Shown: positions 8,834 to 17,800 of the stretch, one piece after another
How the letters are laid out: each line of letters starts with the position of its first letter
How positions within the stretch are numbered: the first letter of the stretch is position 1
Assembly (NCBI GenBank): GCA_035384605.1
Contig: DAOOIV010000005.1
Span: 57,662-121,661, forward strand
From: Phycisphaerae bacterium
Lineage (GTDB): Bacteria > Planctomycetota > Phycisphaerae > UBA1845 > PWPN01
Direction: 5' to 3'
Length of the DNA: 64,000 bases
The notes under the pieces: model-generated
The model's input: the letters and a program-made list of their open reading frames with translations, nothing else
Databases searched by the model: none
What the model was told of the DNA's origin: nothing
Program-made: the position numbers and the translations under genes

Positions 8834-10249
8834 TCACTCCAACCCGTCGCCAACGCCCGTTTGAACACGAGGCACGACCTCCGTGATGCACCTCTCAACG
8901 GTATTCATCAGGTGGTCGATGTTCTCGGCGGAGATGACCAGCGGGGGCATGATGACAATCACATCAGCCAGCGGACGGATGATGACTCCGTATTGGCGGG
9001 CGTGGGCGCACACCTGAGCGCCGACTTGCATGCCATAGGGATACTGCTCGCGGGTGGACTTGTCCTTGACCAGCTCAATGCCCGCGATCATGCCACATTG
9101 GCGCACATCGCCGACATGGGGGTTGTCGGCCAGCCGCCGGAGATGCTCGGCGAGTCGCTCGATCTTGGGGGGCAGTTGTTCCAGCGTCCGGTCGGACTCG
9201 AAGATATCGAGGTTCGCCAAAGCGGCCACGCAACCGAGCGGGTTGCCGGTGAAGGTATGGCCGTGGTAGAAGGTCCGGCCGCTGTCGATCGGCCCAAGGA
9301 ACGCCTCGTAGATCCGTTCGCTCGCCAGCGTCGCTGCCAGCGGCAGGTAGCCGCCCGTAAGCCCCTTGGAAACGCACATCAGGTCGGGCGCCACGTTCTC
9401 GTGCTCACAAGCGAACATCCGCCCGGTGCGGCCCATGCCGGTCGCCACCTCATCGGCGATCAGAAGCACGTCATGCCGGTCGCACAGCTCGCGAACCCGC
9501 CGCAGGTGACCCTGGGGAGCAGTGATCATCCCCGCTGCGCACTGAATGAGCGGCTCAACCACCACCGCCGCAACCTGCCCCCGATACTCGCTCAGCAAGC
9601 GACCGATCTCGTCGGCGCAGGCCAGATTGCAGGTATCCCGGCACTTGCCCAGAGGGCAGCGGTAGCAATAGGGCGAGGGGGCAAACTCGGTCTTGAACAG
9701 CATCGGTGAATAAACACGATGGAACAGGTCGATGCCGCCGAGGCTGACCGCTCCGATGGTGTCGCCGTGGTAGGCGTTTCGCAGGGCGATGAAGCGGCTG
9801 CGCTGCGGCCGGCCGTTGTGGTGCCAGTAGCCGTAGGCCATTTTCGCGGCGACTTCGACGCTGGTGGAGCCGTCGTCGGAATAGAAGACCTTGGTCAAGC
9901 CCGGCGGAGCGATGTCGATCAGGCGCTTTGCCAGACGGATGGCCGGCGGTGAGGCCAAGCCAAGCTGCGTCGAATGAGCGATGCGATCCAACTGCTTGAT
10001 GATGGCGCCGTTGATCTCGGGACGGCGGTGTCCGTGGACGTTGCACCACAGGCTGGAATGACCGTCGATGTAACGATTGCCGTCGGCGTCGAGCAGATAT
10101 TCGCCCTCACCGCCGACGATGATCAGCGGCTCGGCGACGTTCCACAGCGAGTGCTGCGTAAACGGATGCCAGACGCAGCGGCGGTCCCACTCGGTCAACT
10201 GATGCTTCTGGTCGGGGGGCAGGTTTTGAGAGTCCGACTTTGCGGGCAT
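8834..10249 (-). CDS. bioA: Adenosylmethionine-8-amino-7-oxononanoate aminotransferase
   Basis: PLP-dependent transaminase that makes 7,8-diaminopelargonic acid from KAPA and S-adenosylmethionine in biotin synthesis. The N-terminal WDRRCVWHPFTQH motif is typical of BioA. The PLP lysine is in VSKGLTGGYLP (about residue 292), with the aspartate in LLIADEVATGMGRTG before it and the substrate-loop region YHGHTFTGNPLGC after it. Its 471 residues are slightly longer than the usual 430-450 because of an N-terminal tail. No other biotin gene is in the window, so this copy is unlinked from bioBFD. The start is the ATG at 10249; the ribosome-binding site is poor. Confidence 0.94.
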   Translation of the reverse strand: MPAKSDSQNLPPDQKHQLTEWDRRCVWHPFTQHSLWNVAEPLIIVGGEGEYLLDADGNRYIDGHSSLWCNVHGHRRPEINGAIIKQLDRIAHSTQLGLASPPAIRLAKRLIDIAPPGLTKVFYSDDGSTSVEVAAKMAYGYWHHNGRPQRSRFIALRNAYHGDTIGAVSLGGIDLFHRVYSPMLFKTEFAPSPYCYRCPLGKCRDTCNLACADEIGRLLSEYRGQVAAVVVEPLIQCAAGMITAPQGHLRRVRELCDRHDVLLIADEVATGMGRTGRMFACEHENVAPDLMCVSKGLTGGYLPLAATLASERIYEAFLGPIDSGRTFYHGHTFTGNPLGCVAALANLDIFESDRTLEQLPPKIERLAEHLRRLADNPHVGDVRQCGMIAGIELVKDKSTREQYPYGMQVGAQVCAHARQYGVIIRPLADVIVIMPPLVISAENIDHLMNTVERCITEVVPRVQTGVGDGLE

Positions 10250-10299
10250 TTCTCGGCATCCTTGTGGCGAGTGCCGAAGAGGATTCTCGGCACGGTGAT

Positions 10300-10380
10300 C
10301 CTTGAAGAGCCGCGGGGTTTATCCCCGCGGTCTTCCGCGCACGTGTCCCACCGGCGGGATAAACGCGCCGGCTCGTCAAG
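10300..10380. repeat. Inverted pair of GGGGATAAACCCC palindromic repeats
   Basis: Two copies of the palindrome seen as an array at the right end of the window (63790 on). One reads on the minus strand (10300-10335), ending GGCTCTTCAAGG, and one on the plus strand (10351-10380), ending GGCTCGTCAAG. The core is a GC stem around ATAAAC or GTTTAT. It lies between bioA and the lipoprotein, which are divergent. It looks like a REP/BIME-type element. Confidence 0.7.
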
Positions 10381-10421
10381 GTCAGTTGCGACATCGCGAC
10401 GCAGCCATTATTCTACCGCCC

Positions 10422-13211
10422 ATGAAGAACTCAAAGAGCATTCTAGCATCGGTGCTGTTGTTTTGCCTCGGTCCGGTTCTGGTGACCGGCTGCGCCGGCC
10501 CGCAACGGTTCCGCAAGCCCGCTCCGGCAGAGGATGGCGTTTCAACGATCCCCGAGCCGGTTCTTGGATTCGCCGCCGGCCAGGAGGACGGGGCCCGGCA
10601 ACTGCACGTGATGGAATGGGTGGCCAAGCGGGCCTGGTACAACCTCGGTCTGCCATTCGAACGGGCGGATTTCAAGGGTCCGCCTGAGCAGAAGGTTCGT
10701 GTGAACGATAGCTGGACGGAGATCACGAACACGGTAGCCTGTGGGGGGGTTCCTCTTCGCAACCAGATTGTCTATTTCGAGATCGAGCAACGAGACAAGC
10801 CGATCATCATCGTGCTGCGTTCGACTGACGCCTTTGGCGAAGTGATGATCGAGTTGGACCTGCTCAAGGGGACCGCCCGGGCCCTGTCGATCACCGTCAG
10901 CCGGTCCATGATCGGCGGGCAGTCGCACTCGTCGCCCATGCCGGAGGAATCGAACGCCTGCCTGATCGGCGAGTTTCAGTTCAGACGTCTGGCGCGCGGC
11001 TGGCATCTGCTGTCGCTGGAAGCTCGAGGTGCAAGAGTCACGTTGCGGGCGGCGCCGGACATCTGGCTCGGCTTTCGGGTCGCGGTGCCGTTGTCGAGTT
11101 GGAGCAATCTTCTGGAGTTCGAAGACCCCGACCCTGCCGGCGGCAAATACGGGTTCGGATCGACCGGTACCGTGGCAGTCCGCAACATCAGCCAGTATGA
11201 GTTGATCTCCAGCGCCGAGAAAGCTCGCCGCGAGGCGTGCCTGCGCGACATGCATGAGTTCTGCAAGGGTCTGGACGCGGAGTACGAGGGCGACGTCCGC
11301 AAGGCCAACCAGGTCGAGGTGACGCCTGACGGTGTAAAGTGGACTTGGCCGCCGACAGGCGCCACGGCCGTGGTGTCCGCTGACAGGGGTGTGCCGCACG
11401 GAGTGGTCAAGGCCGGGCTTTACGGCAACGATACACTCATCGAGGGCGCTTTTCCCGAGGTGATCGTCACCTCCGAAGACGGCGAAGCATTCCGTGCCGA
11501 TCCTGATGGGCAAGTTGCCTTTCAAGCCGATCCGCTCGCTTTGCGGATGGCCCTGCCCCTGGTCAGCGGCAGCGGACGAAAGGCGACGGCACACGTCACG
11601 GCGCGATTCACGGTTTTGACGGTGTGGTGGTGGACGGTGACGGTCGAGGGCGTCGAGCCGAAGCAGATCCAGGCATTCGTCGGCTTGGCGCCGCAGTTTG
11701 CCGCTCGGACCAAGCAAGCGGCCTCGTCCGAGGCCGGAATGGCAGTGGCCATCGCCTCCGGCATGAAGGGCGGTGCGTACTATGAGCACAACGCCAAGGC
11801 CGGCGTGCTGATCAAGTCGCTGGCCCCCGACATCGATCTTGGCAGCCGTGCCGGCGGGAAAGGCGAAGTGGCCCTGGTGATCAAGGGTAGTAAGCTGCGA
11901 TTTGCCACCCTTTGGCTACCCGCCCAACCGCTCAATCGCATCGGCTTCACGACCCGGATGGTTCACTACATCAAGTACCCCGAAGGCCCCATCCAGCACT
12001 GGCGTCGCATGCCCAGCTTCCAGGAGTATCCCGACAATGTCGACTTGGCACGATTCAAGGCCAACGGCACGGAGGCGATGGTCTGGCACCACACCTGGAT
12101 CAGCAACGATTTCCGCGACCGAGAGGGCTTTCTGGTCAACCATCGCGAAATGAAACGGGCGATGAGAGAAACGCATCGTCTCGGCATGGCCGCGATCGGT
12201 TACATCGGGATCGTGCCGGGGCGCAGCTCGCTGCTGCGGTTTGATGATGCGCTCGACGACTATCAGAAGAACTGGGACCTGCAGGACTTCACCTTTTACG
12301 CCACTCCCGGCCGCTGGCAGGAGTTCCTGCCCTGGATGACCGACTACTGGTGCCGCGAATACGGCCTCGACGGCTTCTATGCCGACGGCGGCCTGGGTGG
12401 CGCGACGTGGGGGCGGCTGAGGCCGGAAAAGGGGACAGGTCCGATTTGCCGGGACGGCCCGGAGGGTGCTTCGCAGAAATCGGGCCTGTTCCCTTTTCCC
12501 CCGGAGGATGCGGATCTGTCGCTCGATGAGATCCAGCACCGGTTCTACTACCGGATCAAAAAAGTCCTCCAGCGGCACAAGGCCCGCTTTGGTCTGGAGC
12601 AATGGGGCGGCAGCCACGACATGCTGATCACGGGCTTTTACGACTGCCGCATGATCGGCGAGTCATTCCAGGAGGCTCCGCCCGAGGACTACCGCAACAG
12701 CTACAACGCCCTGCTGACCGGTACCCCCTTCAAGATGTACGGCATGCGCGAGACCTCGCAGAATCCCTACAACATCGCGATGGCCGCGGTCTGCATGAGC
12801 GACATTCAGGTCTGTAGCGGCAACGGCGCATGGGGCGACGTGGCCGACACCGCCGAGACCTGGAAACGCATTCGCCCGCTCTGGCGACTCCTGGAATCGA
12901 TCGATTTCGACCGACTGATCGAGGCACGGCCGTGGTATGCCCAGGAACTGGTCAGCGGCGAAGGCTTCTACGCCGGTAACTACACAATGCCCAATCGCGC
13001 GTTGGTATTCCTGGCGAACAAATCGGAGACGCCGGGTCCGTTCGACGTGCAGATCAAAGTGGATCATCTACCCAAGATCAACGGCCAGTGGCACGTACGC
13101 TACGTGCTGGGACGCCAGGGTGCACTCGGACCGCTGGGCGACGGCAGAATAAAGCTCACGCTTCCAGGTCTCCACAGCGGGCCCATCGGCCTGGAACTGA
13201 TCGCCCGGTAG
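10422..13211 (+). CDS. Secreted lipoprotein with glycoside-hydrolase-like TIM barrel
   Basis: A 929-residue protein beginning with a lipoprotein signal (hydrophobic core, then VTGC lipobox near residue 25), so it is expected to be membrane-anchored outside the cytoplasm. After a beta-rich N-terminal half, residues of about 530-830 resemble the barrel of family-36-like or uncharacterised planctomycete glycosidases: WHHTWISNDF, LGMAAIGYIGI and YGLDGFYADGG, where the Asp is a plausible catalytic residue. A C-terminal beta domain follows. I cannot assign a substrate. The ATG at 10422 is chosen because it starts the signal peptide; the frame extends upstream only through a repeat. A palindromic repeat is embedded in frame at 12425-12499, immediately after the presumed catalytic strand. 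Confidence 0.8.
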   Translation: MKNSKSILASVLLFCLGPVLVTGCAGPQRFRKPAPAEDGVSTIPEPVLGFAAGQEDGARQLHVMEWVAKRAWYNLGLPFERADFKGPPEQKVRVNDSWTEITNTVACGGVPLRNQIVYFEIEQRDKPIIIVLRSTDAFGEVMIELDLLKGTARALSITVSRSMIGGQSHSSPMPEESNACLIGEFQFRRLARGWHLLSLEARGARVTLRAAPDIWLGFRVAVPLSSWSNLLEFEDPDPAGGKYGFGSTGTVAVRNISQYELISSAEKARREACLRDMHEFCKGLDAEYEGDVRKANQVEVTPDGVKWTWPPTGATAVVSADRGVPHGVVKAGLYGNDTLIEGAFPEVIVTSEDGEAFRADPDGQVAFQADPLALRMALPLVSGSGRKATAHVTARFTVLTVWWWTVTVEGVEPKQIQAFVGLAPQFAARTKQAASSEAGMAVAIASGMKGGAYYEHNAKAGVLIKSLAPDIDLGSRAGGKGEVALVIKGSKLRFATLWLPAQPLNRIGFTTRMVHYIKYPEGPIQHWRRMPSFQEYPDNVDLARFKANGTEAMVWHHTWISNDFRDREGFLVNHREMKRAMRETHRLGMAAIGYIGIVPGRSSLLRFDDALDDYQKNWDLQDFTFYATPGRWQEFLPWMTDYWCREYGLDGFYADGGLGGATWGRLRPEKGTGPICRDGPEGASQKSGLFPFPPEDADLSLDEIQHRFYYRIKKVLQRHKARFGLEQWGGSHDMLITGFYDCRMIGESFQEAPPEDYRNSYNALLTGTPFKMYGMRETSQNPYNIAMAAVCMSDIQVCSGNGAWGDVADTAETWKRIRPLWRLLESIDFDRLIEARPWYAQELVSGEGFYAGNYTMPNRALVFLANKSETPGPFDVQIKVDHLPKINGQWHVRYVLGRQGALGPLGDGRIKLTLPGLHSGPIGLELIAR
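12425..12499. repeat. 75-bp inverted repeat embedded in frame in a coding sequence
   Basis: Two 23-base arms (12425-12447 and 12477-12499) beginning with ggaaaaggggacagg are inverted with 21 of 23 positions matching, and enclose 29 bases. The unit is 25 codons long, keeps the lipoprotein reading frame, and encodes a charged and proline-rich loop unlike its flanks. This type of GGGGACAGG palindrome is, from general knowledge, similar to REP-like elements mobilised by RAYT transposases; that is inference. Confidence 0.75.
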
Positions 13212-13274
13212 GCAGGGCGGTGTCGAGGTCGCCCCGGCGACCAAGACCTGCCGCTCGGAGACTGATCCAACAGG

Positions 13275-13931
13275 TCAGAAGAGCTTCTGCTCCTCGCGCA
13301 GCGCCAGCGGCGGGGCGAGTATCTCGCCGAAGACAAACGCCCTCTGAAGCTCTATCAGAGGCAAGCCCACAAGTCGCACGAAGGGCCGCCTGGCTTCGAC
13401 GCTGGTCGATGGTTGGAGCTCTGACTCCCCGACCGCCGGAACGGCCAACGTCTTCGCCTCCGGGGGTGCCACGACGGGCAACGGTTTCGAAGCGATCCGG
13501 GTAAACTCTTTGGCTGCCGGTTCGCCTTGGTCCGGTATCGCAGCGGCGACAACGCGTCGTTCTTGCGGGGGGCGCGGGGTAGGTGACGACGGTCGTTGAG
13601 GGGACGGTTGCGGTCTGGCAACCGGCTGAGGTTGATCAGGGCGGCGAGGTGCCGGCGCCTCCCAGACGGCCGGTGGGCGGGGCGCCTGACGTTGCGGCTG
13701 TAGCGGGCGTCCGGGAGCCGGTGGCCTGGGCGGCAACCGACGGCCGGGTTCCTCGACGCGGCTCTGCGGGACGCCGCGTTGCACCGGCCGCTTCGGACCT
13801 GCCTTGCGCTGCTCGCCTCCAACCTGCTCGATCTTCATCCGCAGGTAGCCCATGACGATCAGCACCACCACCAGAAGGACATAGAAGAAGCAGCTACTGC
13901 CTGCCTCTGCGATCGTCACGTGCTGCCACAT
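13275..13931 (-). CDS. Single-pass membrane protein with proline-rich cytoplasmic tail
   Basis: A 218-residue protein with one membrane segment at about residues 12-30 (FFYVLLVVVLIVMGYL) followed by a basic stretch and about 110 residues very rich in Pro, Arg and Gln, then a less biased C-terminal 50 residues. I do not recognise a family. It starts 26 bases after floA ends, on the same strand, so it is probably co-transcribed and may be a scaffold or partner for the flotillin. I chose the ATG at 13931, with AGAGG nine bases upstream; GTG at 13934 is the alternative. Overlapping frames are also open because of the GC-rich repeats, but only this frame has the membrane segment and operon position. 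Confidence 0.65.
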   Translation of the reverse strand: MWQHVTIAEAGSSCFFYVLLVVVLIVMGYLRMKIEQVGGEQRKAGPKRPVQRGVPQSRVEEPGRRLPPRPPAPGRPLQPQRQAPRPPAVWEAPAPRRPDQPQPVARPQPSPQRPSSPTPRPPQERRVVAAAIPDQGEPAAKEFTRIASKPLPVVAPPEAKTLAVPAVGESELQPSTSVEARRPFVRLVGLPLIELQRAFVFGEILAPPLALREEQKLF

Positions 13932-13957
13932 CACTCAGATCCTCTTGCTCAGCACAC

Positions 13958-15025
13958 TTACGACTTCTTCTGCTCCGGCGGCTTGGTTTCGCCGCCGATC
14001 GCGCTGCGCATCGCGGTGTCGGCCTGGATGTTCCTGATCCGGTAGTAATCCATGATGCCCAGGTTGCCGCTGCGGAAGGCCTCGGCGATGGCCAGCGGTA
14101 CGGTCGCCTCGGCCTCGACCACCTTGGCGCGGTTCTCTTCGACCAATGCGCGCATCTCCGCCTCGCGGGCGCGAGCCATCGCCGCCCGCTTCTCGGCCTC
14201 GGCCTGGAACCGCCGCTTGTCGGCTTCAGCCTGATCGGCCTGAAGCTGGGCACCCACGTTGACCCCGACGTCCACATCGGCGATGTCGATCGAGAGAATC
14301 TCGAACGCCGTACCTGCGTCCAGACCCTTTTCCAGTACGCGTTTGGAGATTACGTCCGGGTTTTCGAGCACCACTTTGTAGTTCTCGGCCGAGCCGATAC
14401 TGGTCACGATGCCTTCGCCGACACGGGCAATGATCGTTTCTTCCGTGGCACCGCCGACCAAGCGCGCGATGTTCGTTCGCACCGTCACCCGCGCCCGAGC
14501 CTTGAGCTGAATGCCGTCCTTGGCGACCGCCTCGATGCTTTGCTTGCCGCTGGCCGGGTTCGGGCAATCAATCACCTTCGGATTAACCGAGGTGTGCACC
14601 GCCTCCAAGACATCACGACCGGCGAGGTCAATCGCACAGGCCGTCTTGAAAGTCATATCGATGCGGGCACGATCCGCGGCGATCAGCGACGAAATGACGT
14701 TCTGTACCCGTCCGCCGGCCAGATAGTGCGTCTCCAGGTCGTTGGTCGTGATCTCCAACAAACCGGCCTTCACCGCCCGGATCTTGCTCATCACGATCGT
14801 CCGGGCGTCGACTTTACGAAACCGCATGCCGATCAGGTCGGTAATTCTCACGCCGGCACCGCTCATGAACGCCTGGAGCCAGAGATTGAACACCTGTCCC
14901 ACGAGGGCTAGCACGAAGAGGCAGAGGAGCCCGATCGCGACAATGACAATGATGCCCCACGGGATCCCGTCGTGCTGCGGCGTCCTCTGGGCCAGCAGGC
15001 TCAGTGCGAGAATGTGCTCTATCAT
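13958..15025 (-). CDS. floA: Flotillin-like protein FloA (SPFH family)
   Basis: Organises functional membrane microdomains in bacteria. The 355 residues comprise a membrane segment at about 24-46, the SPFH domain containing MSGAGVRITDLIGM, CAIDLAGRDVLEAVH and NPKVIDCP, and a coiled region rich in Ala, Glu and Lys (about 240-330) with the typical QAEAEKRAAMARAREAEMRA pattern. The length and order match the YqfA/FloA family. The ATG at 15025 has AAGGG about seven bases upstream. The gene follows the short NfeD gene on the same strand, the classic floA-nfeD partnership, and precedes the proline-rich membrane protein. Confidence 0.95.
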   Translation of the reverse strand: MIEHILALSLLAQRTPQHDGIPWGIIVIVAIGLLCLFVLALVGQVFNLWLQAFMSGAGVRITDLIGMRFRKVDARTIVMSKIRAVKAGLLEITTNDLETHYLAGGRVQNVISSLIAADRARIDMTFKTACAIDLAGRDVLEAVHTSVNPKVIDCPNPASGKQSIEAVAKDGIQLKARARVTVRTNIARLVGGATEETIIARVGEGIVTSIGSAENYKVVLENPDVISKRVLEKGLDAGTAFEILSIDIADVDVGVNVGAQLQADQAEADKRRFQAEAEKRAAMARAREAEMRALVEENRAKVVEAEATVPLAIAEAFRSGNLGIMDYYRIRNIQADTAMRSAIGGETKPPEQKKS

Positions 15026-15118
15026 GTGAAGCCCTTTCTTGTTTTTGAGGAACTGAGATTATTCATCGTCGGGGCCCGCTTTCGAGAACCGCGGCAACGC
15101 CCTTTGGCCAACTCATTA

Positions 15119-15205
15119 TAGTGTGCCGACGCCGGATGTCATCTGTTGCACCGCCTTGACCACGGCTGGACCGTCCAGATCGATATCGCATGCCTTCCGA
15201 AAGCT
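15119..15205 (-). pseudogene. FloA-like peptide fragment between nfeD and floA
   Basis: Immediately after the short nfeD stop, in another frame, about 30 codons read SFRKACDIDLDGPAVVKAVQ and end in a stop at 15119. The corresponding FloA segment is TFKTACAIDLAGRDVLEAVH; about 10 of 20 positions are identical in register, including F, AC, IDL, G, V and AV. No start codon with a ribosome site precedes it. It looks like the remnant of a second flotillin gene or a partial duplication, though chance cannot be excluded. Confidence 0.4.
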
Positions 15206-15690
15206 CAACTCGACACCGGCCGGACAACGAGCGTCCGATCGACCAGTCCAATGGCTTCCACCTCTACATCCTTCTGAATGACGCCCTGCTCGGCTTTGCA
15301 TTCATATCGCCGGCCCTGAAAGTCGCAAGTTCCCACCGGCCGCAGCAAGGTCACGGTTCGACCTCTCCGCCCGATAACGGCCCGCAGCGGCTCCAGCGGC
15401 ATTCGGTCTTCCTCGCTCAGTTGCGGGTTCGGGGGGCAGATGCGCTTGCCGATCGGAGTCCGGTGCCACGTCCGGACCACCATCAACACCGACGCGGGGA
15501 TCAGGACTGCCAGCGAGGACAGCCCGACCAGGCCCCACAAACCGCTCATCTGAAACGTCTCGTAGACGGCGAAGCCGAGCATGGCGAACGCAACCAGGCT
15601 CAGTACCCCGTGTGAAGGGATAAAAATCTCCGCCACCAGGACGGCCGTACCGATCAGATACAGCAGAACAATACCCAGCCAATCGGGCAT
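15205..15690 (-). CDS. Short NfeD-family membrane protein
   Basis: The short NfeD form pairs with flotillins and is thought to help stabilise or modulate SPFH assemblies. The 161 residues have membrane segments at about 5-24, 27-46 and 50-70, followed by a C-terminal OB-fold domain (about 95-160) with the GxxGxVxTLLRPVG pattern. The protease domain of the long form is absent. The ATG at 15690 has GAGGG nine bases upstream. It lies between the long nfeD (122-base gap) and floA (179-base gap, with the FloA-like fragment) on one strand. Confidence 0.85.
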   Translation of the reverse strand: MPDWLGIVLLYLIGTAVLVAEIFIPSHGVLSLVAFAMLGFAVYETFQMSGLWGLVGLSSLAVLIPASVLMVVRTWHRTPIGKRICPPNPQLSEEDRMPLEPLRAVIGRRGRTVTLLRPVGTCDFQGRRYECKAEQGVIQKDVEVEAIGLVDRTLVVRPVSS

Positions 15691-15811
15691 ACATCAGACC
15701 CTCGACGCTGCGACCTCGGGGCCAGAGATCAGTTCAGCCTGCGTATGTATTTCCGGCCCGCAAGGCGCTTTGGCAGCGGTCCACAAACAGGCAGTCGCCT
15801 CAGGATATCGT

Positions 15812-17539
15812 TCATCCGGCCCGTCGCACTACCACGCGATTGCCCCTCCGCTCCACAACTACGACGGCCGCGCCGCTCTCGATGTACTCACCTTCGGAGA
15901 CAACGTCAACCAGCATCCGGCCGAATCGGGCCTTCCCCGCCGGCCGCAGCAGGGTCTCGGCGGTTCCCGTGTCACCAACCAGGGCGACCCCATGATAAGG
16001 ATCATCGAGCTGGACGGCCTCGTGGTCGGGGTTCGGAGCGATCAAGCTGCCGGCCACGGGCACACGCGGCAGGTAACGGGCGATGAAGTACATGCCGACC
16101 AGCGAGCCCACCAGACCGCCTGTCAGGGCGTACAACCCGTGCTTGAGGTAGACATAAATCATTCCGAAGGTGGGTATCCTCGGCCACAGCTCGCGTTCGA
16201 AGCCCGGCTCGGATGGGGCGAAGGAGAATAGCAGACCGACGGCCATCAGAATCACGCCCAGTACACCGGCCACTCCGAAACCGGGAATGACGAATATCTC
16301 GATCAGCAGCAGGATCGCGCCCAGGACGATTGCCACAATTTCCCAGGTCACCGTGTAGCCGGTCAGGTAGGGCGCCCCAAGAAACAGGATCAGGCAAATC
16401 AGGGCGACGGCACCCGCGATGCCCACACCCGGAGTGTTGAGTTCCGTGTAGATCGCCAAGAGCATGAAGAGGAACAGGATGCCCCGCACCAGCGGCGAAG
16501 CCAGCCACTTAATGATGGACTCGATCCAGTTACTCTCCAGACGGGTGACCGGCCAGTTTACTTTCAGGTATTCGCGAAGCTCCGCGTCGTTGCTGACCGT
16601 CGCCCGGCAGAAACCAAAGGCCTTGGCCTTGTCCGTTCGCATGGTCAACAATTGATCCGGCCCATCGACCGGCTGCGAGATTCGCCCCAGGCTCGGGTCG
16701 TTTTCGACGTACTTCCAGGCCGTGCGGCTCCTGGAATCCGACACGTCACCGCTTGAGTCCTTCGTGTCTTTCTCCGTGTTCGTGCCCAGGATCTTCAGCA
16801 GGCCGCTGACGCCGCCGCCAGCGCTCTCTTTTCGCTCCAGGCCGAACAGCCTGTCCCGCCCCTTAGTGTCCACCAGCCGTCTCTCGCCGGTCTCGGTGTT
16901 CCTCAACCAGTACAAACTGACCGCAGGATCGATGAGTGCCAGGAGGGTTTCGTATTCGTAGTTGTTTCGCCTTGCCGAGTCCTCCAGCTCCGCCAGCAAG
17001 GGGCTTACGGCCTTGGCTTTGATGTCGTCGGGAATCGCCGAGGCTCCTTCCTGGGTGATCTGGATCGGCTGGCAGTCGCCGATGGTCGCGTTCCGGGCCA
17101 TAACGATCTCGTCAGCCGCGAGGGCGATGATCGTCCCGGCGCTGTAAGCCTCGTGGTTAACCCAAGCGACCACACGCACACCGTCGTCTCGCAACGCCTT
17201 GAGCTCGTGGCATATCTCAAGCGTGGCTTTCAGGGCACCGCCTGGGGTATCGAGCTCGATAACGACAATCTGGAGGTTCGTCCCCTCAGTCATGCCCAGT
17301 CGTCGCTTGAGACTATCATGAGTGACGTTCGTGATCTCGCCCCGTATCGGCAGAACGTAGATCTGGCCTGCCTGTTGGGAAGTCAGCGAAGAGGCAGACG
17401 GCTGTGTGGCGTTGGTCTCCTGGGCCGAAGAGTCTCGGAACGGCACCGCCGCCAGCGCTGTCATTGCCACGAGCAGGAGCGAACGTACGCCAGGGCGAAG
17501 TATTCGCAAGTCTGGAATAAAGGGTAATGTCGCGGACAT
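15812..17539 (-). CDS. Long NfeD protein: ClpP-like serine protease plus NfeD membrane and OB domains
   Basis: A 575-residue membrane protease of the NfeD1 class. An N-terminal signal segment (about residues 18-40) is followed by a ClpP/SppA-like protease domain with IYVLPIRGEI, GGALKATLEI and the serine region AYSAGTIIALAADEIVMA (about 165-185). After a linker carrying Ser/Asp-rich sequence come about five membrane segments (about 375-500) and a C-terminal OB-fold domain with RPAGKARFG. I chose the ATG at 17539 because it gives a normal signal peptide; the frame stays open another 49 codons upstream without membrane or domain content. Family knowledge suggests cleavage of hydrophobic stretches of membrane proteins such as stomatins. 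It lies upstream of the short nfeD and floA. Confidence 0.88.
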   Translation of the reverse strand: MSATLPFIPDLRILRPGVRSLLLVAMTALAAVPFRDSSAQETNATQPSASSLTSQQAGQIYVLPIRGEITNVTHDSLKRRLGMTEGTNLQIVVIELDTPGGALKATLEICHELKALRDDGVRVVAWVNHEAYSAGTIIALAADEIVMARNATIGDCQPIQITQEGASAIPDDIKAKAVSPLLAELEDSARRNNYEYETLLALIDPAVSLYWLRNTETGERRLVDTKGRDRLFGLERKESAGGGVSGLLKILGTNTEKDTKDSSGDVSDSRSRTAWKYVENDPSLGRISQPVDGPDQLLTMRTDKAKAFGFCRATVSNDAELREYLKVNWPVTRLESNWIESIIKWLASPLVRGILFLFMLLAIYTELNTPGVGIAGAVALICLILFLGAPYLTGYTVTWEIVAIVLGAILLLIEIFVIPGFGVAGVLGVILMAVGLLFSFAPSEPGFERELWPRIPTFGMIYVYLKHGLYALTGGLVGSLVGMYFIARYLPRVPVAGSLIAPNPDHEAVQLDDPYHGVALVGDTGTAETLLRPAGKARFGRMLVDVVSEGEYIESGAAVVVVERRGNRVVVRRAG

Positions 17540-17800
17540 CGTCGCACCGCCCGCAGAAGCTGCACCAGACCTTTGGACGCGTCCCACGCCGGTTTGCCTC
17601 CGCGGCATTTTGCGTTTGTCCCTGACGGTCAACCTCCGAGTTGGCCGTCCACCGGCGCAGATCCCGGTCCGTGCGTGCCTGCCCAAAAGGCTCCGGAGGT
17701 ATAGTCACATGCTTGCGCCATATGTTACGCCCCCCCGACGGTAGCCGCAAGTTGAATCAAAGACGATGTTTATAACCGGGGGCGGCGCGGGTTCGGCCGG

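Noticed and set aside
8789..9709. 306-codon plus-strand frame opposite bioA
   Set aside because: It is the mirror of a well-supported bioA gene; composition (Gln, His, Arg, Gly) is that of an antisense shadow.
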